This document shows positions 1 to 9,238 of a DNA stretch of 28,672 bases, in pieces (position 1 is the stretch's first letter; every line of letters starts with the position of its first letter). The stretch covers positions 1 through 28,672 of the forward strand of contig JBMNVT010000025.1 in the NCBI GenBank assembly GCA_050947015.1. Reading direction: 5' to 3'. The position numbers were made by a program, and so were the translations under genes. The notes under the pieces are model-generated. The model ran no database searches. It was not told where the DNA came from and worked only from the letters and a program-made list of their open reading frames with translations. The stretch is from CAKXIK01 sp050947015. GTDB taxonomy: Bacteria; Bacillota; Clostridia; Oscillospirales; Acutalibacteraceae.

Positions 1-115
1 ATTCATAGCGGATAGGGTGACACCTGCCTTTCGGTTTTGTCTCGTCAACTCAACCTTAGCATATGTCACGCCTATTCGCTACTTTTATTTTCTTCTTTTG
101 TCACTCATCATTGTA
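1..115. other. Unassigned window edge
   Basis: I see no supportable gene here. Short open stretches exist on both strands but have no ribosome binding site or recognisable motif. It lies downstream of the decayed AAC(3) gene. Confidence 0.4.
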
Positions 116-544
116 TCACCTACAATAAATCGATCGTTCTCCTGGAACCTTTTTATGGCTTCCGAAGATATTCCTCATGCTCGCGCAGCATTCGGCGGCA
201 ATCAGCGTTAGAACAGCCTCACCGAGCCTTGTTCTGTGAAGAACGCCAGCCTGCTCAAACACCGGTTCCATTTTCTCAAGATAACGCTGAATTCCGGTCT
301 GATAACAATTGTAACGGCGAAAGGTCTGAACGAAGCGTCGGCAGCACCAAGGTTCCCTGCGGGCCAAGCTGTTCCATCAACTGCTGCACCAGTCCGGATG
401 CGCCATCCTGCAAAGGAGCGCCGAGAGAACGCAGAGAGCTGTGGACGAGCAGCGGACCCCGCGGGGAAGCTTCAGTTTCTGTCTGTTAAAAAGAGGGCAA
501 TCCGCTCCACGCCGCAAAACAGATACCCTGTTTTTTGCAGACAT
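116..544 (-). pseudogene. Decayed AAC(3)-family (YokD-like) N-acetyltransferase
   Basis: Remnant of an aminoglycoside 3-N-acetyltransferase-type protein (family function: acetyl-CoA-dependent acetylation; intact members are about 270 residues). Read on the minus strand from an ATG at 544, the first frame ends its useful part in LKLPRG. After a frame change near 470, the hallmark LLVHSSLRSLG followed by LMEQLGPQGTLVLPTL appears. That frame stops near 288. A third frame, overlapping the second, carries a C-terminal segment VFEQAG...RLGEAVLTLIAAE, ending at 116. The central ~120-150 residues, including most of the active-site region, are absent. So there are at least two frame changes plus an internal deletion. 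It follows the uronate operon in the same direction, 52 bases after the last intact gene. The family match is by eye from conserved motifs; the exact 3' boundary is uncertain. Confidence 0.72.
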
Positions 545-596
545 TTGCAAATTGCCCGTCTTATTTCGTTATATGGCGTTCTGAGCAGCGCCGCTT

Positions 597-1352
597 TTAG
601 CGCAGGCCGAAGCTCTTCAGATACTGGTAACTGCGTTTCAAGCAGGTGAACGGATCGACACCGTTGCAGTCATCCTGCTCCACCAACAGATGCTCTGCAC
701 CGGAGGCCTCGCAAGCCTTAAGAATAGCAGAAAAATTCATGTTTCCGCTGCCGACGCTCGCCATCAGCTGTTTGCCGCCGATGACCTGCATATCCTTCAG
801 ATGTACGCAGGGCACGCGACCGGACAGCTTCTGAATCCATTCGGCGGGGTCAGCACCGGCATACTGCGCCCAGAATACATCCAGCGTGATTCCCAGTTCC
901 CCGTTCGGGAAATCCTGCAGCACGCGTTCCAGATACGTCATGCGCTCCGGCCCGCTGCGCTCAAATTCACGGTGATGGTTGTGCAGCATCATCTGCAGCC
1001 CGGCGGCCTTGATCCGCTTTGCCGCGGTCATGATCTCATCGCGGAAATCAAAGTAGTTTTCCACGCTGCCGGGCAGGCCGCCGATGCCGATATGTTTACA
1101 GCCGAATGTTTTGTGCTCGGCAATCACCTGATCGGTCTCATCCAGCACACGGTTCTGCGGCGTATGGGTAATAGAACAGGTCAGTCCGTTCTTTTTCAGT
1201 TCGGCTGCCAGCCAGTCTGCTTCAAACCGGCAGGTGCCCGAAACCTGAACGTCCGTATAGCCGATCTCCGCAATCTTTTTTAAAGTTTCGGAAAACGAGT
1301 TCAAATCCTTTGTGTAATCACGCACGGTGTACATCTGCGCACCCAACAGCAT
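597..1352 (-). CDS. Sugar phosphate isomerase/epimerase (TIM barrel)
   Basis: A 251-residue xylose isomerase-like TIM-barrel protein (AP endonuclease family 2 fold). Visible marks are an N-terminal LGAQMYTVRD strand, the metal-site region HNHHREF near the middle, LDVFW, HLKDM and a late EQDD, which together supply the His/Asp/Glu metal ligands of the fold. Family members isomerise or epimerise keto-sugars or inositol derivatives; the exact substrate cannot be read from sequence. The ATG at 1352 has AGAGGG seven bases upstream. It is the fourth gene of a minus-strand run with uxuA, an SDR and a second TIM-barrel paralogue, so a role in uronate or related sugar acid use is inferred. It is more similar in layout to IolE/Hyi-type epimerases than to endonuclease IV. 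Confidence 0.88.
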   Translation of the reverse strand: MLLGAQMYTVRDYTKDLNSFSETLKKIAEIGYTDVQVSGTCRFEADWLAAELKKNGLTCSITHTPQNRVLDETDQVIAEHKTFGCKHIGIGGLPGSVENYFDFRDEIMTAAKRIKAAGLQMMLHNHHREFERSGPERMTYLERVLQDFPNGELGITLDVFWAQYAGADPAEWIQKLSGRVPCVHLKDMQVIGGKQLMASVGSGNMNFSAILKACEASGAEHLLVEQDDCNGVDPFTCLKRSYQYLKSFGLR

Positions 1353-1400
1353 AGAAATACCCTCTTTCTAAATGATTTAAAAGGAATCCGTCGTCGCCGG

Positions 1401-2246
1401 TCACAGCGCCGAAAGAATTTTGCGCAGCGCGGCTGCGGCTGCGTCGAACGCCTCACGATTAGAAGCATAAGCGGTGCCGATCGCGCTTTCGTCGCCCTCC
1501 TGTTCCAGCGAGGAAAGCGCCGAAAACACCTTCAGGTGCGGCTCCAGCGTCATCACGCTGCCGCCCTGCGCTGCAAACTGTGCGCAAAGCCACGGGAGAT
1601 GGCCTTCTCCACTGCCCGCCGGAACAAGAACCCCGTCGGCGCGAACATCCTTGATATGCAGGTAATCCACAAATCCGTGCAGCTGTTCCCACGCTTCGGG
1701 GATTGCTTCGCCGCACTGCAGAAAATTCGCAGGGTCAAAAACGGCCCGAAGCTCCGGCAGGTTCTGCAGCAAATCAAGGCAGCGCGCGGCTGTATCTCCA
1801 TAAATCGCTTTTTCGTTTTCATGGCACAGAACAACGCCGCTGCCGGCAGCCGCTTCACAAAAACGCGAAAGGCGCAGCAACACCTCGTCGCGCGTTTCTT
1901 CCCAGCAGTCTTCGCAGCCGTAAAAACTGAACATACGAATCCGCTTTGCGCCGCACAGGCGGGCAATTTCGACCGTGCGCTTCATCTGTTCCAGCTGCGG
2001 CGCAAACGGCTCGTCGATCCGGCCCTTGCCGCACGGCGAACCGATGGACCACACCGAAAGGCCGTTTTCCCGCAGCATGGCGCAAAAGCTTTTTAATTCG
2101 CTGTCTGTCAGCGTGGTAACGTTCCGTCCCCAAAGGCTACGCAGTTCCAGCAGCGCAACGCCGTTCTGCCGCATTGCAGCGATCTGCTCTTCCGGAGCGT
2201 CTCCAGCTTCGTCGGCAAAGGCACAAACAGAGATTTTTTGATTCAT
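1401..2246 (-). CDS. Sugar phosphate isomerase/epimerase (TIM barrel), second paralogue
   Basis: A 281-residue TIM-barrel isomerase/epimerase-like protein. It begins with a short strand (KISVCAFADEAG), has RIRMFSFYG in the central barrel, a metal-site stretch VVLCHENE, then AVFDPANF, YLHIKDV, GSGEGHLPW and a late LEPHLK, the usual His/Glu/Asp pattern of the superfamily. An ATG at 2255 is in frame but sits directly against AGGAAGG; the next ATG at 2246 has that element nine bases upstream and is preferred. It lies between the SDR gene and the first epimerase, 48 bases before the latter, and is presumably co-transcribed. Substrate unknown; the two paralogues are divergent, suggesting different sugars rather than a recent duplication. 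Confidence 0.88.
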   Translation of the reverse strand: MNQKISVCAFADEAGDAPEEQIAAMRQNGVALLELRSLWGRNVTTLTDSELKSFCAMLRENGLSVWSIGSPCGKGRIDEPFAPQLEQMKRTVEIARLCGAKRIRMFSFYGCEDCWEETRDEVLLRLSRFCEAAAGSGVVLCHENEKAIYGDTAARCLDLLQNLPELRAVFDPANFLQCGEAIPEAWEQLHGFVDYLHIKDVRADGVLVPAGSGEGHLPWLCAQFAAQGGSVMTLEPHLKVFSALSSLEQEGDESAIGTAYASNREAFDAAAAALRKILSAL

Positions 2247-2316
2247 TCCGATCATCCTTCCTTTCCGGCAAACTGAAAGCTCTGCGCCAGCTGCAGCCGG
2301 TGCAGAAGCACAAAGA

Positions 2317-3141
2317 TCAAACCCCGGAATAAGCGGAAAAACCGCCGTCGATCGGGATCACAACACCCGTAACAAAACCCGCAGCCTGATCGTCAAGCAG
2401 GAAACGCACAGCGCCAAGCAGCTCGTCGGCTTCGCCAAAGCGGCCCATCGGCGTTGCGCGCAGGATCTTTTCGGTGCGTGCCGTAGGCTTTCCGGCCTCG
2501 TCAAACAGCATTGCGCGGTTTTGATTTGTAACAAAGAATCCGGGCGCAATCGCATTGACACGGATATTCTGGTTGGCAAAGTGCACAGCCAGCCATTGTG
2601 TAAAGTTGGAAACCGCCGCCTTTGCCGCGCTGTAAGCCGGGATCTTGGTCAGCGGCGTATAGGCGTTCATGGAAGAAATATTCAGAATGGAGCAGCCCCT
2701 GCGGCCGAGCATGTCGCGCGCAAATTCCTGTGTCGGCAGCAGCGAACCCATCAGGTTCAGGCTGAATACAAAATCAAAGCCGGCTTTGTCCAAATTGAAG
2801 AAGGTTTTGATGTCTTCGCGGTTTTCGTCGCCCGGCTCATAAACCTCATGCGCAGTGGTGCAGCGGGGATTGTTGCCGCCCGCTCCGTTAATCAGAATGT
2901 CGCAGGGGCCGAAATCGGCCAGAATCGCTTCGTGCGCAGCTTTGAGGGATTCCCGTTCCAGCACGTTTGTGCCGTATGCTTTGGCGGTTCCGCCGGCAGC
3001 ATTAATGCGGTCGGCAACCTTCTGCGCAGCCTCCGCGTTCAGGTCGAGCAGCGCAACCTTTGCGCCGTCAGCTGCCAGAGCCTCTGCAAAGGACGAGCAA
3101 AGCACGCCGCCCGCTCCGGTAATGACTATCGTTTTATTCAT
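2317..3141 (-). CDS. SDR oxidoreductase, probable D-mannonate oxidoreductase (fructuronate reductase)
   Basis: A 274-residue short-chain dehydrogenase/reductase. The N-terminal nucleotide site TGAGGVLCSS (about residues 8-17), the structural NGAGGN (85-90), the catalytic Ser in NISSM (about 154-158) and Y170-S-A-A-K174 are all present, with a C-terminal VIPIDGGFSAY. The frame is open upstream to 3300, but the ATG at 3141 has GGAAAGGA ten or so bases before it and starts exactly where the Rossmann strand begins. Directly downstream of uxuA, SDRs of this size in Firmicutes usually interconvert D-fructuronate and D-mannonate with NAD(H), replacing the larger UxuB of E. coli. That assignment rests on context; the SDR family call itself is secure. 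Confidence 0.9.
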   Translation of the reverse strand: MNKTIVITGAGGVLCSSFAEALAADGAKVALLDLNAEAAQKVADRINAAGGTAKAYGTNVLERESLKAAHEAILADFGPCDILINGAGGNNPRCTTAHEVYEPGDENREDIKTFFNLDKAGFDFVFSLNLMGSLLPTQEFARDMLGRRGCSILNISSMNAYTPLTKIPAYSAAKAAVSNFTQWLAVHFANQNIRVNAIAPGFFVTNQNRAMLFDEAGKPTARTEKILRATPMGRFGEADELLGAVRFLLDDQAAGFVTGVVIPIDGGFSAYSGV

Positions 3142-3220
3142 CAGTAATTCATCCTTTCCAAAAGAAAAATAACGATCCGTTCTATCAACGGTACCCGGGG
3201 GCTGTAAACAGGCAGAACGC

Positions 3221-4264
<1,044 letters not shown>

Positions 4265-4310
4265 AAGTACGGTTTCCTTTCTTTCATGGGATAATAATGA
4301 AATTCCGGCA

Positions 4311-4337
4311 GCAAAATTTGTAAACGGATTGTTTTGC
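4311..4337. promoter_or_regulatory. Candidate operator between uxuA and araC-type regulator
   Basis: A 6-base inverted repeat, GCAAAA (4311-4316) and TTTTGC (4332-4337), lies in the divergent intergenic region and overlaps the -35 element of the plus-strand promoter. The position suits a regulator acting on both directions. Short arms mean this could be chance. Confidence 0.25.
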
Positions 4338-4357
4338 GTCCGGTAATTTGCTATACT
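4329..4357 (+). promoter_or_regulatory. Sigma-70 type promoter for the AraC regulator
   Basis: TTGTTT (4329-4334), a 17-base spacer, and TATACT (4352-4357), 58 bases before the regulator start. Expected transcription start is near 4364. Confidence 0.65.
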
Positions 4358-4369
4358 GAAAACAGAACT

Positions 4370-4399
4370 GCAGAAATGCCATGCAGACACTGTTTCTGC
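4370..4399 (+). promoter_or_regulatory. Leader inverted repeat before AraC ribosome binding site
   Basis: GCAGAAA (4370-4376) and TTTCTGC (4393-4399) are perfect reverse complements enclosing 16 bases. The right arm ends one base before the AAGGGAG ribosome binding site at 4401. It could be an RNA hairpin modulating translation or an operator just after the transcription start. Confidence 0.3.
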
Positions 4400-4415
4400 G
4401 AAGGGAGCGGTCGCC

Positions 4416-5267
4416 GTGTTGTATTCTTATCAGAACGAAGGGCTTTATTTTCATCATTCGCTCGACGAATCGCCGAGCGAAGCACAGTTTGTCATGCATG
4501 CGCACGAAAACTGCGAGCTGTATTGCTTTTTGCGCGGCGAAGGAACTTACTTTGTCGAGGGCAACGAATACCGCCTTTCGCCCCGCTGCCTTTTGCTGAT
4601 GCGGCCGGGTGAAACGCACAAGGCGCAGCTTTTGCCGGATTCCCCCTATGAGCGCATGGCGATTCATTTCCCGCCCCGGCTGCTTTCGGCCGTTGATCCT
4701 CAGGAAGAGCTGCTTCTGCCGTTTTATGAACGGCAAGTAGGCAGGATGAACCTCTACCATCCGGAAGAATACGACGCTCCGTTCGTTTTGAGCTGCCTGA
4801 ACGCGATGACCCGGCCGGCGGGCGAGGGGGACGCAGCACGCCGGCTTGCCGTGGTGTGCAACCTGCCGCCGGTGCTGCTGGAATTGCGGCGCGCTTTTGC
4901 ACAGATCCACTGCGGAGAACCCGCCGGTTCAAGCCGTGAAACCGAACCCAAAAGCCGGATCGGCAGCGTGGTGGAATACATCAACAACAACCTGACCGCA
5001 GACCTGAACCTGACCGAGCTTGCGGCGCATTTTTTCGTCAGCAAGTCTTATCTGAACCAGCAGTTCCGGCAGGCGACCGGCACTACCGTATGGAACTACA
5101 TCCTGCTTAAGCGTCTGATGATCGCCCGCGCCGCCATTCGCGACGGGGTTTCGGTTACCGACGCGTTCGCGCGCAGCGGATTTACCGACTATTCGGCGTT
5201 TTACCGCCGGTATCGCGACCGCTTCGGCGTTTCCCCCAAGGACGATCTGCCGAAAAAGCAAGGATGA
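4416..5267 (+). CDS. AraC-family transcriptional regulator
   Basis: A 283-residue regulator with an N-terminal cupin-type sensor domain (HAHENCELYCFLRGEGTYF and a following RPGETHKAQ segment, about residues 28-75) and a C-terminal double helix-turn-helix (about 185-278). The first HTH is within ADLNLTELAAHFFVSKSYLNQQF and the second within SVTDAFARSGFTDYSAFYRRY, ending FGVSPKD as in the family. The start is GTG at 4416, with AAGGGAG eight bases upstream. It is divergent from uxuA and its stop is three bases from the stop of the Gfo/Idh gene, placing it inside the uronate cluster. The likely role is a sugar-acid-responsive activator of the flanking genes; the effector is not known. Confidence 0.93.
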   Translation: MLYSYQNEGLYFHHSLDESPSEAQFVMHAHENCELYCFLRGEGTYFVEGNEYRLSPRCLLLMRPGETHKAQLLPDSPYERMAIHFPPRLLSAVDPQEELLLPFYERQVGRMNLYHPEEYDAPFVLSCLNAMTRPAGEGDAARRLAVVCNLPPVLLELRRAFAQIHCGEPAGSSRETEPKSRIGSVVEYINNNLTADLNLTELAAHFFVSKSYLNQQFRQATGTTVWNYILLKRLMIARAAIRDGVSVTDAFARSGFTDYSAFYRRYRDRFGVSPKDDLPKKQG

Positions 5268-5270
5268 CGT

Positions 5271-6434
5271 TTATTTTGCGCCGTAGGTGCCCTCGGTGGA
5301 GGCGGTTGCTTCGTTCACGTTCTCCTTGTGTTTGGAACCGGCAATCCGCTGCGAAAGCAGCTCGTAATAACGATCCTCATCCAGCGGAAGATCCACCCAG
5401 CGGTTCTCCCACGAGCTGAGGTACGCGGCGTTGCTGATCGTCAGGCCATTGATGCCCTCTTCGCCCGGCGCGAGCAGCGGGGTGCCGTCCAGCAGCGCTT
5501 CCACATAGTTGTTCAGGATGCCGACGTGCATCGGGATCTCGCCTTCGAGCGGGAACTCCTCGACCTCGGCCTTTGGGGTGCCGAAGATCTTGTCGGTCTC
5601 AAAGCAGAATTTGCGTTCCGGAACATCCAGCCGCCAGAACGTCAGCTTGTTGTTTTCAATAACCAGTTTGCCGCGGTCACCGCTGATTTCCAGGCGGTTG
5701 GTGCCGGGGCATTCACCCGTGGTGGTGATGAACGAGCCCGTTGCGCCATTGGGATATTCGGCGTAAATGGTCACATCGTCCTCCACTTCGATATTGTGGT
5801 ATTTGCCGACGTAGCACGACGCGCGCACGCGGCTGGGCATACCTGTAATCCACTGCCACAGGTCAAGGTTATGCGGGCACTGGTTCAGCAGAACGCCGCC
5901 GCCTTCGCCTGCCCATGTGGCGCGCCATCCGCCGGAATTATAATACGCCTGCGAACGGTACCAGTCAGTAATAATCCAGACGCTGCGCTTCAGCTCGCCA
6001 AGCTCGCCGCTTTGCACCAGCTGACGCGCTTTTTGATAAAGCGGATTGGTGCGCTGATTATACATGATCCCGAACAGCTTGCCGCTTTCCTTTGCCGCTC
6101 TGTTCATTTCACGAACCGCCTTGGTGTAAACGCCCGCCGGTTTTTCGCTCAGAACGTTCAGTCCTGCCGCAAAGGCTTCCTTTGCAATGACCGGATGCAG
6201 ATAATGCGGCGTTGCAATCAGCACCACATCCACCTTGCCGCTGTTGAGCAGCTCATGATAATCGGTGTATGCCGCGGCGGAAGGACAAACCTTCTGTGCC
6301 GCCTCCAGACGATCCTGCTTCAGGTCACAAATTGCGGTCAGCTCTGCGCGCGCAACCTTTCCGCCCGCGATCCAGCCGACGTGGTCAGACCCCATGTTGC
6401 CAAGGCCGATGATACCGAAACGAACCTGATCCAT
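5271..6434 (-). CDS. Gfo/Idh/MocA-family NAD(P)-dependent oxidoreductase
   Basis: A 387-residue sugar dehydrogenase-like protein. The Rossmann domain starts FGIIGLGNMGSDHVGW (GxGxxG), followed by DVVLIATPHYLHPVIAKEA and the family EKPAGVY motif near residue 95. The C-terminal domain has GGGVLLNQCPHNLDLWQW, the position of the catalytic His in this family. Substrates in the family are sugars, inositols and amino sugars; here context points to a sugar acid. The ATG at 6434 has AAGGAGG nine bases upstream, a strong site; the open extension to 6521 covers the promoter and is not coding. It ends three bases from the AraC gene, convergent, and has its own promoter. Confidence 0.93.
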   Translation of the reverse strand: MDQVRFGIIGLGNMGSDHVGWIAGGKVARAELTAICDLKQDRLEAAQKVCPSAAAYTDYHELLNSGKVDVVLIATPHYLHPVIAKEAFAAGLNVLSEKPAGVYTKAVREMNRAAKESGKLFGIMYNQRTNPLYQKARQLVQSGELGELKRSVWIITDWYRSQAYYNSGGWRATWAGEGGGVLLNQCPHNLDLWQWITGMPSRVRASCYVGKYHNIEVEDDVTIYAEYPNGATGSFITTTGECPGTNRLEISGDRGKLVIENNKLTFWRLDVPERKFCFETDKIFGTPKAEVEEFPLEGEIPMHVGILNNYVEALLDGTPLLAPGEEGINGLTISNAAYLSSWENRWVDLPLDEDRYYELLSQRIAGSKHKENVNEATASTEGTYGAK

Positions 6435-6492
6435 ACCAGAGTGCCTCCTTACGTTTTTGGTTTTGAGAAAATTCCGGGTTTTACTTAAGATA

Positions 6493-6521
6493 AGTGTATC
6501 GCAATTGCTTTGGCAATTCAA
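6493..6521 (-). promoter_or_regulatory. Promoter for the Gfo/Idh gene
   Basis: Read on the minus strand: TTGAAT (6521-6516), 17-base spacer, TACACT (6498-6493), 58 bases before the start codon. The spacer and flanks contain several CAATTG/GCAATT half-sites that could be regulator contacts. Confidence 0.55.
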
Positions 6522-6589
6522 TTGTTAAAAAGCGCCGAAAACATTGCTGAAATCATTCTATTGTGCATAATTTGTAACTATTTTGTAAT

Positions 6590-6618
6590 TTGACGTGGTT
6601 TTTTCTTTGTGCCATAAT
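6590..6618 (+). promoter_or_regulatory. Promoter in front of the dltA remnant
   Basis: TTGACG (6590-6595), a 17-base spacer and CATAAT (6613-6618). It faces the broken dltA and is still a good match to consensus, so the pseudogene may still be transcribed. Confidence 0.6.
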
Positions 6619-6699
6619 AAACAAAGAAATTTCAGCCAATCAGATCAAAATCAGAATTCCGGGAATCAGGCGAAAAAGATTCTTCGTTGTTTTGAAAAG

Positions 6700-7795
6700 A
6701 GCGTGGTAGAAATGCAGCAAAGACGCAAATTGTTTTGTGAATACAGACCGATTTGTTACCGAATTGCAGCAGAAAAGGAGTGCCTGCGGCGCGACTGCAC
6801 CGATTGGCTGCGGCGCCGCGGGCCGTTTGGGCGTTTGAGCCGTTTTTCGGTGCAGCTCCGTGCCCGGTGATTCCCGCGGAAGAAATTCTGCAGTGCGAAA
6901 ATTCCTGTGCTCCTTTTCCTCCGGAATCCGATTTCCCGGGAAACACGCCGTTATACCAAATTTACACCTCCGGCAGTACCGGCGTGCCCAAGGGCGTTGT
7001 CATCACACACGAAAATCTGGATTGTTTTGTTCCGTGAATGCAGTCACTGTGTTCTCCCGCACCGGATACCGTGCTGAATCAGGCATCCTTTTCGTTCGAC
7101 CTTTCCGTTGCCGATTTTTACCTTGCGTTTTCGACCAGCGCCTGCCTTGTGGCGCTGCAACCGGAGCTGACCGGCAATTTTCCGGCATTGTTTTCCGCCC
7201 TGCACCGCAGCAAAGCCGAGCTGATGGTCTGCACGCCGTCCTTTGCGTCAATCCTGCTGGCCGACCGGTCATAAGGTTCCCGGCCTCCGGATCATTAACG
7301 CCTACGGGCCGACGGAATGCACCGTGGCGGTCAGCGCGGTGGAGATCCTGCCGGAGCATCCGCACAAAAAAGACTCCCCCTGCCGGACAGAGCAGAGGGC
7401 GAGATCGTTATTTTCGGGCAGGGCGTTTCGCCCGGCTACACCAACCTTCGTTCCGACGCCTTTGGAAGCATCGACGGCATGCCCGCTTATTTTACCGGCG
7501 ATCGCGGCATTCTGAAAAACGGGATGCTCTATTTTTGCGGCAGGTCAAGCTGCACGGCTACCGTATCGAGCTGGACGATGTGGAGCGGAATCTGCTCGCG
7601 CTGCCCGGAATTGCACAGGGCGCAGTGCTTGCCGAACAAGACTATTCCGGTGCGGTAAAGCGGCTTCGGGCGTTTGCGGTGCTGCAGCCAATCGGCCTCC
7701 GAGGTGCGCAGGGATATGGAAGAGCTGCTGAACGGACTTTGCGGCGAAGCCTGACAAATTTATTCCGCAGAGGATGGCTCTTCCCCCGGCGCGGG
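6700..7795 (+). pseudogene. dltA: Broken D-alanine--poly(phosphoribitol) ligase (DltA)
   Basis: DltA activates D-alanine with ATP for transfer to the DltC carrier and on to teichoic acids (intact about 500 residues). Conserved pieces appear in order across several frames: CPVIPAEEIL, the core A3 motif YTSGSTGVPKGV (from 6963), then after a TGA at 7035 in place of an expected Trp, LNQASFSFDLSVADFY, which separates DltA from other adenylating enzymes, then TPSFASILL. About 35-40 residues are missing before LRIINAYGPTECTVAV (from about 7285). Further frame changes lead to AEGEIVIFGQGVSPGY, AYFTGDRG and KLHGYRIELDDVERNL. A last trace PDKFIPQRMALPP runs into the 3' end of the MFS gene. One nonsense change, at least three frameshifts and at least one deletion rule out function. 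The N-terminal limit is approximate. Confidence 0.85.
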
Positions 7796-9118
7796 GGTTA
7801 GCTGCGGCAGAAAACGCAGCACCAGAACCGCGCAGATCAGGTTCAAAACACCCTGTGCCAAAACCAGAATCTGCACCGCGCTCAACGGCGCGCCGAACAG
7901 CTGCGCCGTCTGCCCGTTCATCCATTTGACAAACAACGTTCCGGTAAACTGGCCGAAAAACGCCACCAGGTTCGCCATCAGAAAATAGAACGACATATAA
8001 TAGGTCTGATCTTCACGCGGCGTGTTGATGTACGGAAAGTTTGCCCAGGTCAGGTTCAGCCCGACGCCGAGCGCATGCTGGCAAAGCCGCACGAGCGGAT
8101 AAAGCCAAACGCGGTTTCCTTCGGCAATAAACGCAGCGGCAAACACCGTTGGAACGTTCATGAACGCAGCAATGGCAAAGGTTTTAAACCACGACTGCTT
8201 TTTCAAGACCCGCTGCCACCACGGCGTTAACAGCACCAGAAAAAAACCGTATACGAATGACAGCGTGTTGATCATGGTAACGCCGGTGTGCGCCGTATTC
8301 AACAGATAATACGTCCACGATGAGGCCGGCAGATTGGAAAGGAACGTCCAGAATGCAATCAGCCCCATGGTCAGCACAAACTTGCGGTTGCCGAACGGCA
8401 GACGGAACACGTTCAGCAGGCGGATGCGGCTTTCACGGTGCGGGTATTCATATTCTCGCGGCAGCGCAAGAAAAGTGACGTCCGCCGCGGCCAGGCAAAA
8501 GCCCACCACCCGCAGCACCGTCAGCACGGCGGCCTCGTTCGGGGAACCGCGCAGCGAATCGGCCAGAAGCCCCGAGCCGATCAGCGCCGCGCCGGAAAGC
8601 AGCGCCGTGATCATCTGCTGATATGACAAATACCGCGCGCGCACCGAATCCGGAATAAAATTGAGATGCCAGACGGAATAACCGCTGGTAAACAAATTGT
8701 TGACCAAGCTGGCGGTAAACACCACAGCGCCGAAGCAAAACAGCTTTGCGCTCTGCTCCTGAACCAGATACGGCAGCAGCGTCAGTCCCAGAATATTGAT
8801 CACATAATAAGCCAGCCGGCCGCCGGCCAGAATCCAGCGGCGTTTTTTGAACCGTTCCAGAATCATCGGCGAAAAAATGCTGAAGCACGACGCAATCAGC
8901 GGTAAAAAGGTAAGCACGCCCGCATCCACAATGGAAAAATTGTTGACGGTTAAAAACGCGGTGTAAAGCGTGCCTGCCGTCAGGTCCGTTACAAGCGTTG
9001 AAAGAATTGCCGAAGCCAACATACAGCAGCGGCCTTTTCCCCTGTCGTCCTTCCAGTTGAACACCACAAACAGATCGCTGTGCCGAAGGTTGCGCAGCCT
9101 TGGCAGCTTCATCACCAT
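7760..9118 (-). CDS. MFS transporter
   Basis: A 452-residue polytopic membrane protein of the major facilitator superfamily with about 12 hydrophobic helices, for example VLTFLPLIASCFSIFSPMIL early, then YVINILGLTLLPYL, and VQILVLAQGVLNLICAVLVL at the end. The N-terminal FNWKDDRGKG and the loop IPDSVRARYLSYQQM look like cytosolic loop elements of the superfamily. The substrate is not evident; drug or metabolite export is possible. The ATG at 9118 has GAAGG eight bases upstream; a further ATG at 9112 is also possible, and the open extension to 9427 runs through the promoter. A strong promoter, a short upstream ORF and a terminator-like hairpin precede it (separate entries). Its last codons overlap the tail of the dltA remnant. 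Confidence 0.88.
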   Translation of the reverse strand: MVMKLPRLRNLRHSDLFVVFNWKDDRGKGRCCMLASAILSTLVTDLTAGTLYTAFLTVNNFSIVDAGVLTFLPLIASCFSIFSPMILERFKKRRWILAGGRLAYYVINILGLTLLPYLVQEQSAKLFCFGAVVFTASLVNNLFTSGYSVWHLNFIPDSVRARYLSYQQMITALLSGAALIGSGLLADSLRGSPNEAAVLTVLRVVGFCLAAADVTFLALPREYEYPHRESRIRLLNVFRLPFGNRKFVLTMGLIAFWTFLSNLPASSWTYYLLNTAHTGVTMINTLSFVYGFFLVLLTPWWQRVLKKQSWFKTFAIAAFMNVPTVFAAAFIAEGNRVWLYPLVRLCQHALGVGLNLTWANFPYINTPREDQTYYMSFYFLMANLVAFFGQFTGTLFVKWMNGQTAQLFGAPLSAVQILVLAQGVLNLICAVLVLRFLPQLTPAPGEEPSSAE

Positions 9119-9140
9119 AAAAGAGACCTTCTTTCCCAAT

Positions 9141-9196
9141 AAAAAACGGCCGCATTTTTGTAAAACATTAAAAATTAATGATACAAAAATACGACC
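9141..9196 (-). terminator. Terminator-like attenuator in the MFS leader
   Basis: On the minus strand, a 15-base arm (9196-9182) pairs with a second arm (9162-9148) with two G-U wobbles and no mismatch. Inside sits a second perfect stem, CATTAA (9180-9175) with TTAATG (9171-9166). The outer arm is followed by G and then six T (9146-9141). This is an intrinsic terminator shape lying between the promoter and the ribosome binding site of the MFS gene, so it can act as a transcription attenuator. Confidence 0.72.
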
Positions 9197-9212
9197 GGCA
9201 AATTTGACGCAT
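9168..9212 (-). CDS. Leader peptide of the MFS gene (14 residues)
   Basis: A 14-codon upstream ORF, MRQICRSYFCIINF, with ATG at 9212-9210 and TAA at 9170-9168. It has a good ribosome binding site, AGGGAG (9226-9221), eight bases before the ATG, and begins about 20 bases after the predicted transcription start. Codons 6-11 lie in the first arm of the attenuator hairpin and the stop codon is in the inner stem. A ribosome paused on it would therefore mask the hairpin arm. Leader peptides placed this way are known for ribosome-controlled antibiotic resistance genes (erm, cat, msr-type). That this one works so is inference; no known family for the peptide itself is recognised. Confidence 0.6.
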   Translation of the reverse strand: MRQICRSYFCIINF

Positions 9213-9238
9213 ACAGGTTTCTCCCTGATTTCAAGGCC

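Noticed and set aside
37..489. 150-codon plus-strand frame at the window edge
   Set aside because: Opposite the AAC(3) remnant, which has recognisable motifs; this frame has none.
5328..6488. 386-codon plus-strand frame opposite the Gfo/Idh gene
   Set aside because: Shadow frame; no motifs, and it spans the promoter of the real gene.
7035..7037. TGA inside the DltA frame as a possible recoded codon (selenocysteine or Trp)
   Set aside because: The gene also has several frameshifts and a deletion, so this is decay; no SECIS-like element and other genes use TGA as normal stop.
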